DNA from: Streptomyces narbonensis
GTDB lineage: Bacteria; Actinomycetota; Actinomycetes; Streptomycetales; Streptomycetaceae
Assembly (NCBI RefSeq): GCF_014649015.1
Contig: NZ_BMSF01000004.1
Span: 248,001-312,000, forward strand
Reading direction: 5' to 3'
DNA: 64,000 nt
Under the pieces are notes generated by a model. The model worked only from the letters and a program-made list of their open reading frames with translations. It did not search any database and had not been told where the DNA came from. Below are positions 17,204 to 24,099 of the stretch, piece after piece (the first letter of the stretch is position 1; each line of letters begins with the position of its first letter). The position numbers and the translations under genes were made by a program.

Positions 17204-17240
17204 GACATCCAATCTACGAATCGTTCGTTTATTTTGTCAA
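17204..17240 (-). promoter_or_regulatory. Near-consensus promoter with overlapping palindromic operator
   Basis: On the minus strand TTGACA (17240-17235) and TAGATT (17216-17211) are separated by 18 bases, close to the HrdB (sigma-70-like) consensus and rare in such GC-rich DNA. ACGAA-TCG-TTCGT (17216-17228), a perfect 13-bp palindrome of TetR-operator type, fills the spacer and touches the -10 box. The predicted start near 17204 leaves a 39-base leader before the MaoC ATG. No regulator gene lies nearby. Confidence 0.7.
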
Positions 17241-17263
17241 CCCAAAAGAAGGCCGGAATCCGT

Positions 17264-18445
17264 TCAGGCGAGGGCCTGTTGGAGGTCGGACCAGAGGTCC
17301 TCGACGTCCTCGATCCCGACGGACATCCGCACCAGGCCGGCGCCTATCCCGGCGGCCTCCAGCGCCGCCTCGTCCAGCTCCCGGTGGGAGGTGGAGGCGG
17401 GGTGCGTCACCAGGGTCTCCACGCCCCCGAGGGAGAGCGCGAGCTTCGCGAGGCGCACGCGCTCGACGAAGGCCCGGCCCGCCTCCCGGCCGCCGGCCAG
17501 CTCGAAGGAGAGGAGCCCACCGCCGCCCGAGAGGACCTTGCGGGCGTTCTCACGCGAGGGGTGGCCCGCCAGCCACGGGTAGTGCACGGCCGTGACGTCG
17601 CCGCGCGCCTCGGCGCGCTCGGCGAGCGCCGCCGCGAGCGAGACGGCGTTCGCGCAGTGCTCGCGCATCCGCAGCGGCAGGGTGGCCATCCCGCGCAGGG
17701 TCAGCCAGGCGGCGAACGGGTCGGCGCAGGCACCGAGTTCGACGGTCCGCGGCCACACCCGCGAGCGCAGCTCGTCGTCGGCGAAGACGGCGGCGCCGCC
17801 GAGGACGTCGGAGTGCCCCGAGAGGTACTTGGTCGTGGAGTGGACGACGATGTCGGCGCCGAGCTCCAGGGGGCGGCACAGCACGGGCGAGGCGAGCGAG
17901 TTGTCGACGAGGCTCGTCACACCGGCCGCGCGGGCGACGGCGAGCAGTCCCGGCAGGTCGGGGACCTGACCCGTGGGGTTGGCGATGGTCTCCAGGACGA
18001 GGAGCCGGGTGGCGGGGTGGACGGCCGCCGCCTCCAGCTCGGCCGGGTCGTCGCCGGAGATCCGGACGACCTCGATCCCGTACCGCCCGGCCAGGTCGGA
18101 CAGGACGGCGTGGGTGCCCCCGTACAGGCAGCGCTGGGCCACGACCCGGTCGCCGGGCCGCAGGAGTGCGAGGAGTACGCCGCTGATCGCGCCCATCCCG
18201 GAGGCGAAGGCGATGGCCCCGGCGCCGCCCTCCAGGCCGGCGAGGGTCTGTTCCAGGGCCCGCACGGTCGGATTGCCGCGGCGGCTGTAGACGTACCGCC
18301 CGTCGGGCCCGGCCATCGCGTCGGCGAGCTCGGCGGCCGAGTCGAAGGCGAAGGCGGAAGACTGTACGAGGGGCACGGAGAGCGGCCAACTGCCGCTGGG
18401 AAAGGGCTCGTTGAAGACATGCACGGCGCGGGTGTTCAGTTCCAC
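17264..18445 (-). CDS. Cystathionine gamma-lyase/synthase family PLP enzyme
   Basis: A 393-residue fold-type I PLP enzyme of the Cys/Met metabolism family. PLP lysine is Lys206 (HSTTKYLSGHSD); the phosphate-binding YSRRGNPT (53-60), ASGMGAI (81-87) and LVDNS are present. Gly110 in CLYGGTH occupies the position where methionine gamma-lyases carry a cysteine, so a cystathionine gamma-synthase/lyase or homoserine-ester sulfhydrylase role is more likely than a strict methionine lyase. The GTG start follows GGAAAGGAAAG. It lies between the exporter and the MaoC operon and may channel homocysteine or make a C4 amino-acid building block. Confidence 0.88.
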   Translation of the reverse strand: MELNTRAVHVFNEPFPSGSWPLSVPLVQSSAFAFDSAAELADAMAGPDGRYVYSRRGNPTVRALEQTLAGLEGGAGAIAFASGMGAISGVLLALLRPGDRVVAQRCLYGGTHAVLSDLAGRYGIEVVRISGDDPAELEAAAVHPATRLLVLETIANPTGQVPDLPGLLAVARAAGVTSLVDNSLASPVLCRPLELGADIVVHSTTKYLSGHSDVLGGAAVFADDELRSRVWPRTVELGACADPFAAWLTLRGMATLPLRMREHCANAVSLAAALAERAEARGDVTAVHYPWLAGHPSRENARKVLSGGGGLLSFELAGGREAGRAFVERVRLAKLALSLGGVETLVTHPASTSHRELDEAALEAAGIGAGLVRMSVGIEDVEDLWSDLQQALA

Positions 18446-18470
18446 GGCTTTCCTTTCCGGATACGGAAAA

Positions 18471-18509
18471 GGGGCCGCCCGACGTCCGGGACGGACATCG
18501 GGCGGCCCC
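18471..18509 (-). terminator. Strong hairpin between exporter and PLP-enzyme genes
   Basis: GGGGCCGCCCGA (18471-18482) pairs perfectly with TCGGGCGGCCCC (18498-18509). On the minus strand the stem is followed by TTTT, so it should stop transcription leaving the MFS gene. It ends about 25 bp before the PLP-enzyme start, so any promoter for that gene must overlap it or transcription must read through. A smaller TTTCCG-TATC-CGGAAA palindrome lies just downstream, next to the ribosome binding site. Confidence 0.75.
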
Positions 18510-18527
18510 TTCGGGTGTGGTGCCGAT

Positions 18528-18575
18528 CAGGCGCTTCAGGCGCTTCAGGCGCTTCAGGCGCTTCAGGCGCTTCAG
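18528..18575. repeat. 9-bp tandem repeat, 5 full copies
   Basis: CAGGCGCTT is repeated five times in a row from 18528 to 18572, directly after the MFS exporter's stop codon, and a partial copy runs into the stop. It can be read as Leu-Lys-Arg repeats in another frame, but no gene supports that reading. Confidence 0.9.
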
Positions 18576-20008
18576 GCGGAGACCTTCTCGCCCTGCGGGG
18601 CGGGAGCGGCGGCCTCGGCGGCGACGGCCTTGTCGCTCTTCATGACGAGGAGGGTGATCACACCGCCGACGGCGGCGATGATCGCGGCGCCGATGAAGGC
18701 GGACGAGAACCCGTCGGTGAGGGCGGGCAGGTTGCCGAGCTGGTCGGCTCCCTGGGACATGGCCACGGCGGTCAGCGCGGCGAGACCGAGCGCGGAGCCG
18801 ACGTTGTAGGTGGTGTTGACGATGCCGGAGGCGAGACCGGCCTGCTCCTGCGGGGCGCCGGACATGGCGGACATCATCGTCGGGATGTAGGCGAGGGACA
18901 TGCCGAGCGCGGCGACCAGCGAGGCCGGGAGGACGTCGACGAGGAAGGAGCCGGTGGGCGGGACGGCGGCGAGCCAGACCAGACCGGCGGCGAGAACCAG
19001 CAGACCGCCGGCGATGAGCGGCTTGGCGCCGACCTTCATCATGAGCCGGGCCGTGATGGCCGTCATGAAGATCATGAGGAGCACGGTCATCGGGAGCAGG
19101 GCGGCACCGGACTCGAAGGCACCGAAGCCCAGGACCTGCTGGAGGTACAGGTTGAGGAAGTACCACATCGGGATCCACGCGGCACCGAGCAGCGTCATCG
19201 CGAGGTTGGCCGAGCCGAGGCGCGGGACCCGCCAGACGCTGAGCGGCATGAGCGGCTCGCCGATGCTCTTCTGGATCACGAAGAAGAGGGCCAGGAGGGC
19301 GGCGGCGCCGACCAGCTGGAGGATCGTGCCGGTGGAGCCCCAGCCGACCTCGGGAGCGCGGACCACGGCGAAGACGGCGAGCGCGAGACCGGCGGTGACG
19401 GCGACGGCGCCGAGGATGTCGACGGAGCCGCGGCGGGACTCGACGTTCGGGAGGAGCTTGGTGGCGGCGAGGGTCGCGAGGCCGATCGGGATGTAGATGA
19501 TGAAGACCCACTGCCAGCTCATCCACTCGGTGAAGACACCGCCGAGGAAGACGCCCGCGGTGCCGCCGGCCGGGGCTGCGGCGCCGTAGAGCGCCATCGC
19601 CTTGCCGAGCTCCTTCGGGTCGTGCATGAAGAGGATCATCAGCAGGGTCATGGCGGAGGGCGCGATGAGCGCACCGCCGACACCCTGGACGGCGCGGCCC
19701 GCGATCTCGACCCAGGCGGTCTGCGCGGCGGCGGCGAGGACCGAGCCGGCGATCATGACCGCCCAGCCGGCCACAAAGATCTTGCGGGCTCCGACGAGGT
19801 CGGAGAGGCGTCCGCCGAGGAGCAGGAGGCCGCCGAAGACGATCACGTAGGCGTTGAAGATCCACTGGAGCTCGCTCTGCGAGAAGCCCAGGTCCTTCTG
19901 CATCTCGGGGAGCGCGACCCCGATGATCGAGGTGTCCATGATGACCATGAACTGTGCGGCGGCGAGCACGACAAGTGCCCACCAGCGCCGGGGATTGACG
20001 GTTGACAT
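18572..20008 (-). CDS. DHA2-type MFS drug exporter (EmrB/QacA-like)
   Basis: A 478-residue membrane protein with about 14 predicted helices. It has MFS motif A in the 2-3 loop (GGRLSDLVGARKIF), the helix-1 stretch AAQFMVIMDTSIIGVALPEMQ and the antiporter motif C-like GGALIAP. The family pumps drugs and amphipathic metabolites outward with protons. At the head of the leftward block it is the obvious exporter for the cluster product. The promoter region contains two GC-tract operators (20055-20070, 20091-20107), and a terminator follows the gene, so it is probably regulated separately from the biosynthetic operon. Confidence 0.9.
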   Translation of the reverse strand: MSTVNPRRWWALVVLAAAQFMVIMDTSIIGVALPEMQKDLGFSQSELQWIFNAYVIVFGGLLLLGGRLSDLVGARKIFVAGWAVMIAGSVLAAAAQTAWVEIAGRAVQGVGGALIAPSAMTLLMILFMHDPKELGKAMALYGAAAPAGGTAGVFLGGVFTEWMSWQWVFIIYIPIGLATLAATKLLPNVESRRGSVDILGAVAVTAGLALAVFAVVRAPEVGWGSTGTILQLVGAAALLALFFVIQKSIGEPLMPLSVWRVPRLGSANLAMTLLGAAWIPMWYFLNLYLQQVLGFGAFESGAALLPMTVLLMIFMTAITARLMMKVGAKPLIAGGLLVLAAGLVWLAAVPPTGSFLVDVLPASLVAALGMSLAYIPTMMSAMSGAPQEQAGLASGIVNTTYNVGSALGLAALTAVAMSQGADQLGNLPALTDGFSSAFIGAAIIAAVGGVITLLVMKSDKAVAAEAAAPAPQGEKVSA

Positions 20009-20054
20009 TGCCCTGACCCTTCACTCGCGACGAGCCCCGAGTCATCCCCGAGGC

Positions 20055-20070
20055 ATACCCCTAGGGGGTA
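20055..20070. promoter_or_regulatory. CsoR/RcnR-family-like operator, site 1
   Basis: ATACCCCTAGGGGGTA: AT-rich flanks around a C-tract and a G-tract, the form recognised by CsoR/CstR/FrmR (DUF156) repressors. It lies 47 bp before the MFS start codon. No such repressor gene is in the window. Confidence 0.5.
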
Positions 20071-20090
20071 CCTTCGCGGAGCACCGTAGC

Positions 20091-20107
20091 ATACCCATGG
20101 GGGGTAT
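20091..20107. promoter_or_regulatory. CsoR/RcnR-family-like operator, site 2
   Basis: ATACCCATGGGGGGTAT lies inside a perfect inverted repeat CATACCC-N5-GGGTATG and starts 36 bp from the start of site 1. It sits between the exporter and the divergent HD-protein gene and could control either. The same C-tract/G-tract layout in two sites argues against chance. Confidence 0.5.
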
Positions 20108-20184
20108 GTAAGAGTGAGATGAGGGCGCGGCCCGAGCGCCAGGGAATCGAGCCTTCCGGCTGACCCGCCGGGCAGAATGCCCCC

Positions 20185-20859
20185 ATGACCGCCGAGGAAC
20201 ACCCCGAGCTGCTCCAGCGCTGGAACAGGACCCTGCTCGCCGCCCGCGCCGGACGCGAGGGCCCGGACCCCGCCCCGTACGGCCGGAACCTGCTCTCCCG
20301 CTGGGCCGAGCCGCAGCGCCGCTACCACACGGTCGACCACCTGCGGGCGGTCCTGGACCGCATCGACGAACTCGCCGACCAGGGCGGGGAGGGCGGCGAG
20401 CTGGAACTCGTCCGCCTGGCCGCCTGGTTCCACGACGCGGTCTACCGCCCGGACCGCTCCGAGAACGAGGAGCGCTCGGCCGCGCTGGCCGAACGGGCCC
20501 TGTTCGAGGCGGGTCTGACGGAGCATGAGACACGGGAGGTGGCCCGGCTGGTCCGCCTGACGGTCTCCCACGACCCCGCCGCGGGCGACCTGAACGGCGA
20601 GACGCTCTGCGACGCCGACCTCGCGATCCTGGCCGGCTCACCCGATACGTACGGGGGGTATGTGGCGGCGGTCCGCGAGGAGTACGCCTTCGTCCCCGAG
20701 GACGACTTCCGGAAGGGCCGCGCGGCGGTCCTCCGCCAGCTCCTCTCCCTCCCCCGCCTCTTCCACACGCCGTACGGGGCGGCGGTGTGGGAGGGGAAGG
20801 CGCGGGACAACATGGAAAGGGAACTCGAGGAGCTGACGGACGTTTCCGACGCGAATTGA
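20185..20859 (+). CDS. HD-domain metal-dependent phosphohydrolase
   Basis: A 224-residue protein with the HD superfamily signature: RYHTVDHL (His48, Asp51, His52), LAAWFHDAVY (His83, Asp84), then SENEERSAALAE and a downstream DADLAIL that gives the last metal-binding Asp. It belongs to a group of predicted small phosphohydrolases with no fixed substrate (COG4339-like). It is divergent from the MFS exporter and marks the right edge of the biosynthetic block. Its own promoter region overlaps the two GC-tract operators. Confidence 0.8.
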   Translation: MTAEEHPELLQRWNRTLLAARAGREGPDPAPYGRNLLSRWAEPQRRYHTVDHLRAVLDRIDELADQGGEGGELELVRLAAWFHDAVYRPDRSENEERSAALAERALFEAGLTEHETREVARLVRLTVSHDPAAGDLNGETLCDADLAILAGSPDTYGGYVAAVREEYAFVPEDDFRKGRAAVLRQLLSLPRLFHTPYGAAVWEGKARDNMERELEELTDVSDAN

Positions 20860-20984
20860 GTCCGGCCCGATCCGACGTCAAAACGTAATGAGAGCCGACC
20901 CCTACCGCCGGTACGGCCGGCCGGCACCGACCACTGGTCGATCATGTTGTTACCGGCCGTAAGGGAGCGGGGCACGAGGTGCGC

Positions 20985-21001
20985 GTCTCGCATCACGAGA
21001 C
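20985..21001. promoter_or_regulatory. Palindrome upstream of the Cmx-type pump
   Basis: GTCTCG-CATCA-CGAGAC, a perfect 6-bp inverted repeat about 50 bp before the pump start. It may be an operator or a leader hairpin; no direct evidence separates these. Confidence 0.35.
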
Positions 21002-21050
21002 ATTCACCGCAGACGGAATGACAGGCACAAAATAGGCGTTCACCCATGTC

Positions 21051-22310
21051 ATGCCCTCCCTCTCCGTCGAAGCCGCGACGCCCGCCCCCGACCCGGCACC
21101 CACCCGGATGCCCATGGCCGTCTACATCCTCGGCCTCTCCGTCTTCGCGCTCGGCACGAGCGAGTTCATGCTCTCGGGGCTGCTCCAGGCCATCGCGGGG
21201 GACATGGACGTCTCCATCCCCCGCGCCGGGCTCCTCATCTCCGCCTTCGCGATCGGCATGGTCATCGGCGCGCCCCTGCTCGCCGTCGCCACCCTCCGGC
21301 TCCCCCGCAAGACGACCCTGATCGCCCTCATCACCGTCTTCGGCCTCGGCCAGATAGCGGGCGCGCTCGCCCCCACCTACGAGATCCTCTTCGCCTCGCG
21401 GATCATCAGCGCCTTCGCCTGCGCCGGATTCTGGGCGGTCGGCGCGGCCGTCGCCATCGCCATGGTCCCGGTGAACTCGCGCGCCCGCGCCATGGCGGTC
21501 ATGATCGGCGGCCTGTCCATCGCCAACGTCCTGGGCGTCCCCGCCGGCGCCTTCCTCGGCGAGCACCTCGGCTGGCGCTCCGCGTTCTGGGCGGTCGCCG
21601 CCGCCTCCGCGATCGCGCTGGCCGGCGTCGTCACCCGCATCCCCCGCATCCCGCTCCCGGAGACGAAGCCGAGCCTCAAGCGGGAGCTGGCCGTCTACCG
21701 CGACCCGCAGGTCCTGCTCCAGGTCGTCATCGTCGCGCTCGCGGCCGGCGGCGTCTTCTGCGCCTTCTCCTACCTGGCCCCGCTCCTCACGGACGTCGCC
21801 GGACTCGACGTGAAGTGGGTCTCGGGCGTCCTCGCCCTCTTCGGCATCGGCGCCCTGGTCGGCACGGCGATCGGCGGCCGCTTCGCCGACGCCCACCTCT
21901 TCGGCGTCCTGCTCACCGGCATCGCCACCTCCACCGTCTTCCTGGTCGCCCTGACCTTCCTCGCGTCCAGCCCGGTCGCCGCGATCGCCCTCGCCTTCCT
22001 CCTCGGCGTCTCCGCCTTCTACACGGCCCCGGCCCTCAACGCCCGCATGTTCAACGTCGCCGGCGCCGCCCCCACCCTCGCGGGAGCGACCACCACCGCG
22101 GCCTTCAACCTCGGCAACACGGGCGGCCCCTGGCTCGGCGGCACGGTCATCGACGCGGGCCTCGGCTACGCCTCCCCGGCCTGGGCGGGCGCGGCGATGA
22201 CGGCGACGGCCCTCGGCGCGACGGCCCTGGCGCTGAAGGTCGGGAAGTCCCCGTCCCGCGTGGTGACGTCGGGGGCTCCGCAGCAGAAGAAGGTGACCTC
22301 GCCGAGCTGA
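21051..22310 (+). CDS. Cmx/CmrA-type chloramphenicol-like MFS efflux pump
   Basis: A 419-residue, 12-helix MFS protein. Its first helix, MAVYILGLSVFALGTSEFML, and the following SGLLQAIAGDMDVSIPRAG match the Streptomyces chloramphenicol-resistance (Cml/Cmx) transporters. It probably exports chloramphenicol or similar drugs; specificity is not proven. The start could be 21051 (MPSLSV) or the later ATGs around 21111 (MPMAV) that begin the first helix. A palindrome at 20985-21001 lies in its leader. It has no evident link to the biosynthetic block except adjacency. Confidence 0.85.
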   Translation: MPSLSVEAATPAPDPAPTRMPMAVYILGLSVFALGTSEFMLSGLLQAIAGDMDVSIPRAGLLISAFAIGMVIGAPLLAVATLRLPRKTTLIALITVFGLGQIAGALAPTYEILFASRIISAFACAGFWAVGAAVAIAMVPVNSRARAMAVMIGGLSIANVLGVPAGAFLGEHLGWRSAFWAVAAASAIALAGVVTRIPRIPLPETKPSLKRELAVYRDPQVLLQVVIVALAAGGVFCAFSYLAPLLTDVAGLDVKWVSGVLALFGIGALVGTAIGGRFADAHLFGVLLTGIATSTVFLVALTFLASSPVAAIALAFLLGVSAFYTAPALNARMFNVAGAAPTLAGATTTAAFNLGNTGGPWLGGTVIDAGLGYASPAWAGAAMTATALGATALALKVGKSPSRVVTSGAPQQKKVTSPS

Positions 22311-22338
22311 CGTCCCGCGGCGCCGACACCCCCGAGCA

Positions 22339-22611
22339 TCACGCAGCCGGAGGCCGGCTCTTCGGGCGGCGCAGGCCCGCTTCCGTGAGGCGGCGGAGGA
22401 GCTCCTTGGAGCCGACCTCGACCGCGCCGCCCGCCACCGCGTCCGCGTACCGCTCGGACGGGATGTCGTAGTGGTCGCGCTCGAAGGCGCGGGGCGGGGC
22501 GCCGATGGAGGCGGCGAAAGCGTGCAGCTCGTCGAAGGAGACGTCGCTGACCAGGTGCGACCACATGCGGCCGTGCCCCGGCCAGGTCGGCGGGTCGATG
22601 TAGAGGCTCAC
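22339..22611 (-). CDS. DUF4031 domain protein
   Basis: A 90-residue protein that fits DUF4031 along its whole length: MSLYIDPPTWPGHGRMWSHL at the start, then DELHAFAASIG and FERDHYDIPSERY. The domain is common in actinobacteria and of unknown function; the conserved Asp, His and Trp residues could form an active site. The GTG start lies 25 bp after the upstream gene on the same strand, so the two may be co-transcribed. Confidence 0.85.
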   Translation of the reverse strand: MSLYIDPPTWPGHGRMWSHLVSDVSFDELHAFAASIGAPPRAFERDHYDIPSERYADAVAGGAVEVGSKELLRRLTEAGLRRPKSRPPAA

Positions 22612-22636
22612 GCGGGGACTCCTTCCGGCCTGCGTC

Positions 22637-22993
22637 TCACGTCAGACCGCCCACCCTCGCGACCACCACTCCCTGCTTGCCGCAGACCCAGTGCGGGTCC
22701 GGGCCCAGCTCCGGTTCCACGTCGAGGGCGTGCGGGTCGCCCGAGGAGCAGACGGGGCAGAGCGGCCAGCGCCCGTACCGCTCGAGCAGGGCGTCCTGGA
22801 CGTCCTGGGCGACGAGCCCCGCCACGTACTCCACCCCCTCGGGCCACTGCTCGACCCACCAGCGACGGTGGGTCACCGAGTCCTCCACCATCGACACGAC
22901 CTCGGCGGCGGCCACCTCTCGGGCCACCAGGTCGGCCATCACCAGCGCGCGAGCAGTGTGCAGCGCCTGCTCCACCGGGTCGATCTCGTCCAT
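22637..22993 (-). CDS. Hypothetical protein with CxxC motif
   Basis: A 118-residue acidic protein. The first two-thirds are helical (ALHTARALVMADLVAREVAAAEVV). The end holds CPVCSSGDPHALDVEPEL and HWVCGKQG, which together could bind one zinc (two Cys from CPVC plus Cys and His further on). I do not recognise the family. It is divergent from the RpiR regulator gene, with 112 bp between them, and probably forms an operon with the DUF4031 gene. Confidence 0.7.
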   Translation of the reverse strand: MDEIDPVEQALHTARALVMADLVAREVAAAEVVSMVEDSVTHRRWWVEQWPEGVEYVAGLVAQDVQDALLERYGRWPLCPVCSSGDPHALDVEPELGPDPHWVCGKQGVVVARVGGLT

Positions 22994-23088
22994 GCACTCA
23001 TTGTCACCCGGCACCGCGGAAGGACGAAGGTCCCGTCCGTTTCCGGGACCGATCCGGGACCGAAGGGGGCTTGTCGACCCACCCGCCC

Positions 23089-23101
23089 GAAAGTATCTTT
23101 C
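23089..23101. promoter_or_regulatory. Palindrome at the RpiR regulator start
   Basis: GAAAG-TAT-CTTTC is a perfect inverted repeat five bases before the GTG start of the RpiR-type regulator. The position suits autoregulation. A second half-palindrome (GTGAA...TTCAC) follows within the first codons. Confidence 0.45.
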
Positions 23102-23105
23102 AGGT

Positions 23106-24023
23106 GTGACCAATGAAGTGAAGGAAAGTTTCACGAGCGACGCGCCCCCCGCACCCGCCGCCCTCGCGGCCAAGGTGCGGACCCTCGCGCCCTCCATGAC
23201 CCGCTCCATGCAGCGGGTCGCCGAAGCCGTCGCCGGCGACCCGGCCGGCTGCGCCGCCCTCACGGTCACCGGCCTCGCCGAGCTCACCGGCACCAGCGAG
23301 GCGACCGTCGTCCGCACCGCCCGGCTCCTCGGCTACCCCGGCTACCGCGACCTGCGCCTCGCCCTCGCCGGCCTCGCCGCCCAGCAGCAGTCCGGCCGCG
23401 CGCCCGCCGTCACCGCCGACATCGCCGTCGACGACCCGGTGGCCGACGTCGTCGCCAAGCTGGCCTACGACGAGCAGCAGACCCTCGCCGACACCGCCGC
23501 CGGACTCGACACCGTCCAGCTCGGCGCCGCCGTCACCGCCCTCGCGACCGCCCGCCGCGTCGACATCTACGGAGTCGGCGCCTCCGGCCTCGTCGCCCAG
23601 GACCTCGCCCAGAAGCTGCTCCGCATCGGCCTGATCGCGCACGCCCACAGCGACCCGCACCTCGCCGTCACCAACGCCGTACAGCTCCGCTCCGGCGACG
23701 TCGCCATCGCCATCACCCACTCCGGCTCCACCGGCGACGTCATAGAACCGCTGCGGGTCGCCTTCGACCACGGCGCCACCACGGTCGCGATCACCGGCCG
23801 CCCGGACGGCCCGGTCACGCAGTACGCCGACCACGTCCTGACCACCTCCACCGCCCGCGAGAGCGAACTGCGCCCCGCGGCCATGTCGTCCCGCACCAGC
23901 CAACTCCTGGTCGTGGACTGTCTGTTCACCTGTGTCACCCAGCGTACGTACGAGACGGCGGCCCCTGCCCTCGCCGCCTCGTACGAAGCCCTCGCCCACC
24001 GCCACTCGCCCCGGACCCGCTGA
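23106..24023 (+). CDS. MurR/RpiR-family transcriptional regulator
   Basis: A 305-residue regulator with an N-terminal HTH_6 domain (about 30-105; TVTGLAELTGTSEATVVRTARLLGY) and a C-terminal SIS sugar-phosphate domain (about 130-265; RVDIYGVGASGLVAQDL and ITHSGSTGDVIEPL). The GTG start has almost no leader. It precedes murQ and a PTS permease, matching the MurR-MurQ-MurP arrangement in which the regulator senses MurNAc 6-phosphate; the ligand here is inferred from that context. The nearby palindrome at 23089-23101 is a candidate binding site. Confidence 0.9.
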   Translation: MTNEVKESFTSDAPPAPAALAAKVRTLAPSMTRSMQRVAEAVAGDPAGCAALTVTGLAELTGTSEATVVRTARLLGYPGYRDLRLALAGLAAQQQSGRAPAVTADIAVDDPVADVVAKLAYDEQQTLADTAAGLDTVQLGAAVTALATARRVDIYGVGASGLVAQDLAQKLLRIGLIAHAHSDPHLAVTNAVQLRSGDVAIAITHSGSTGDVIEPLRVAFDHGATTVAITGRPDGPVTQYADHVLTTSTARESELRPAAMSSRTSQLLVVDCLFTCVTQRTYETAAPALAASYEALAHRHSPRTR

Positions 24024-24099
24024 CACCCCCCGGTCAGCCGAGCGTCACACGTCGACCGCCAACGACGCCGACGACGTCCACGCATCGAAAGAGCAGCCC

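Noticed and set aside
17264-18445. Methionine gamma-lyase call
   Set aside because: The diagnostic cysteine position holds Gly110, so a wider cystathionine gamma-family name is safer.
18528-18575. Leu-Lys-Arg repeat peptide gene
   Set aside because: The repeat reads through in another frame only because of its 9-bp period; there is no start or ribosome binding site and it lies after the exporter stop.
17189-20005. 938-residue frame on the plus strand across the PLP enzyme and exporter
   Set aside because: Antisense shadow without recognisable domains; both real genes have complete family motifs.
3217-20008. PKS or NRPS cluster
   Set aside because: No ketosynthase, acyltransferase, condensation or modular adenylation domain is present; only a single free carrier and an aaRS-like ligase.
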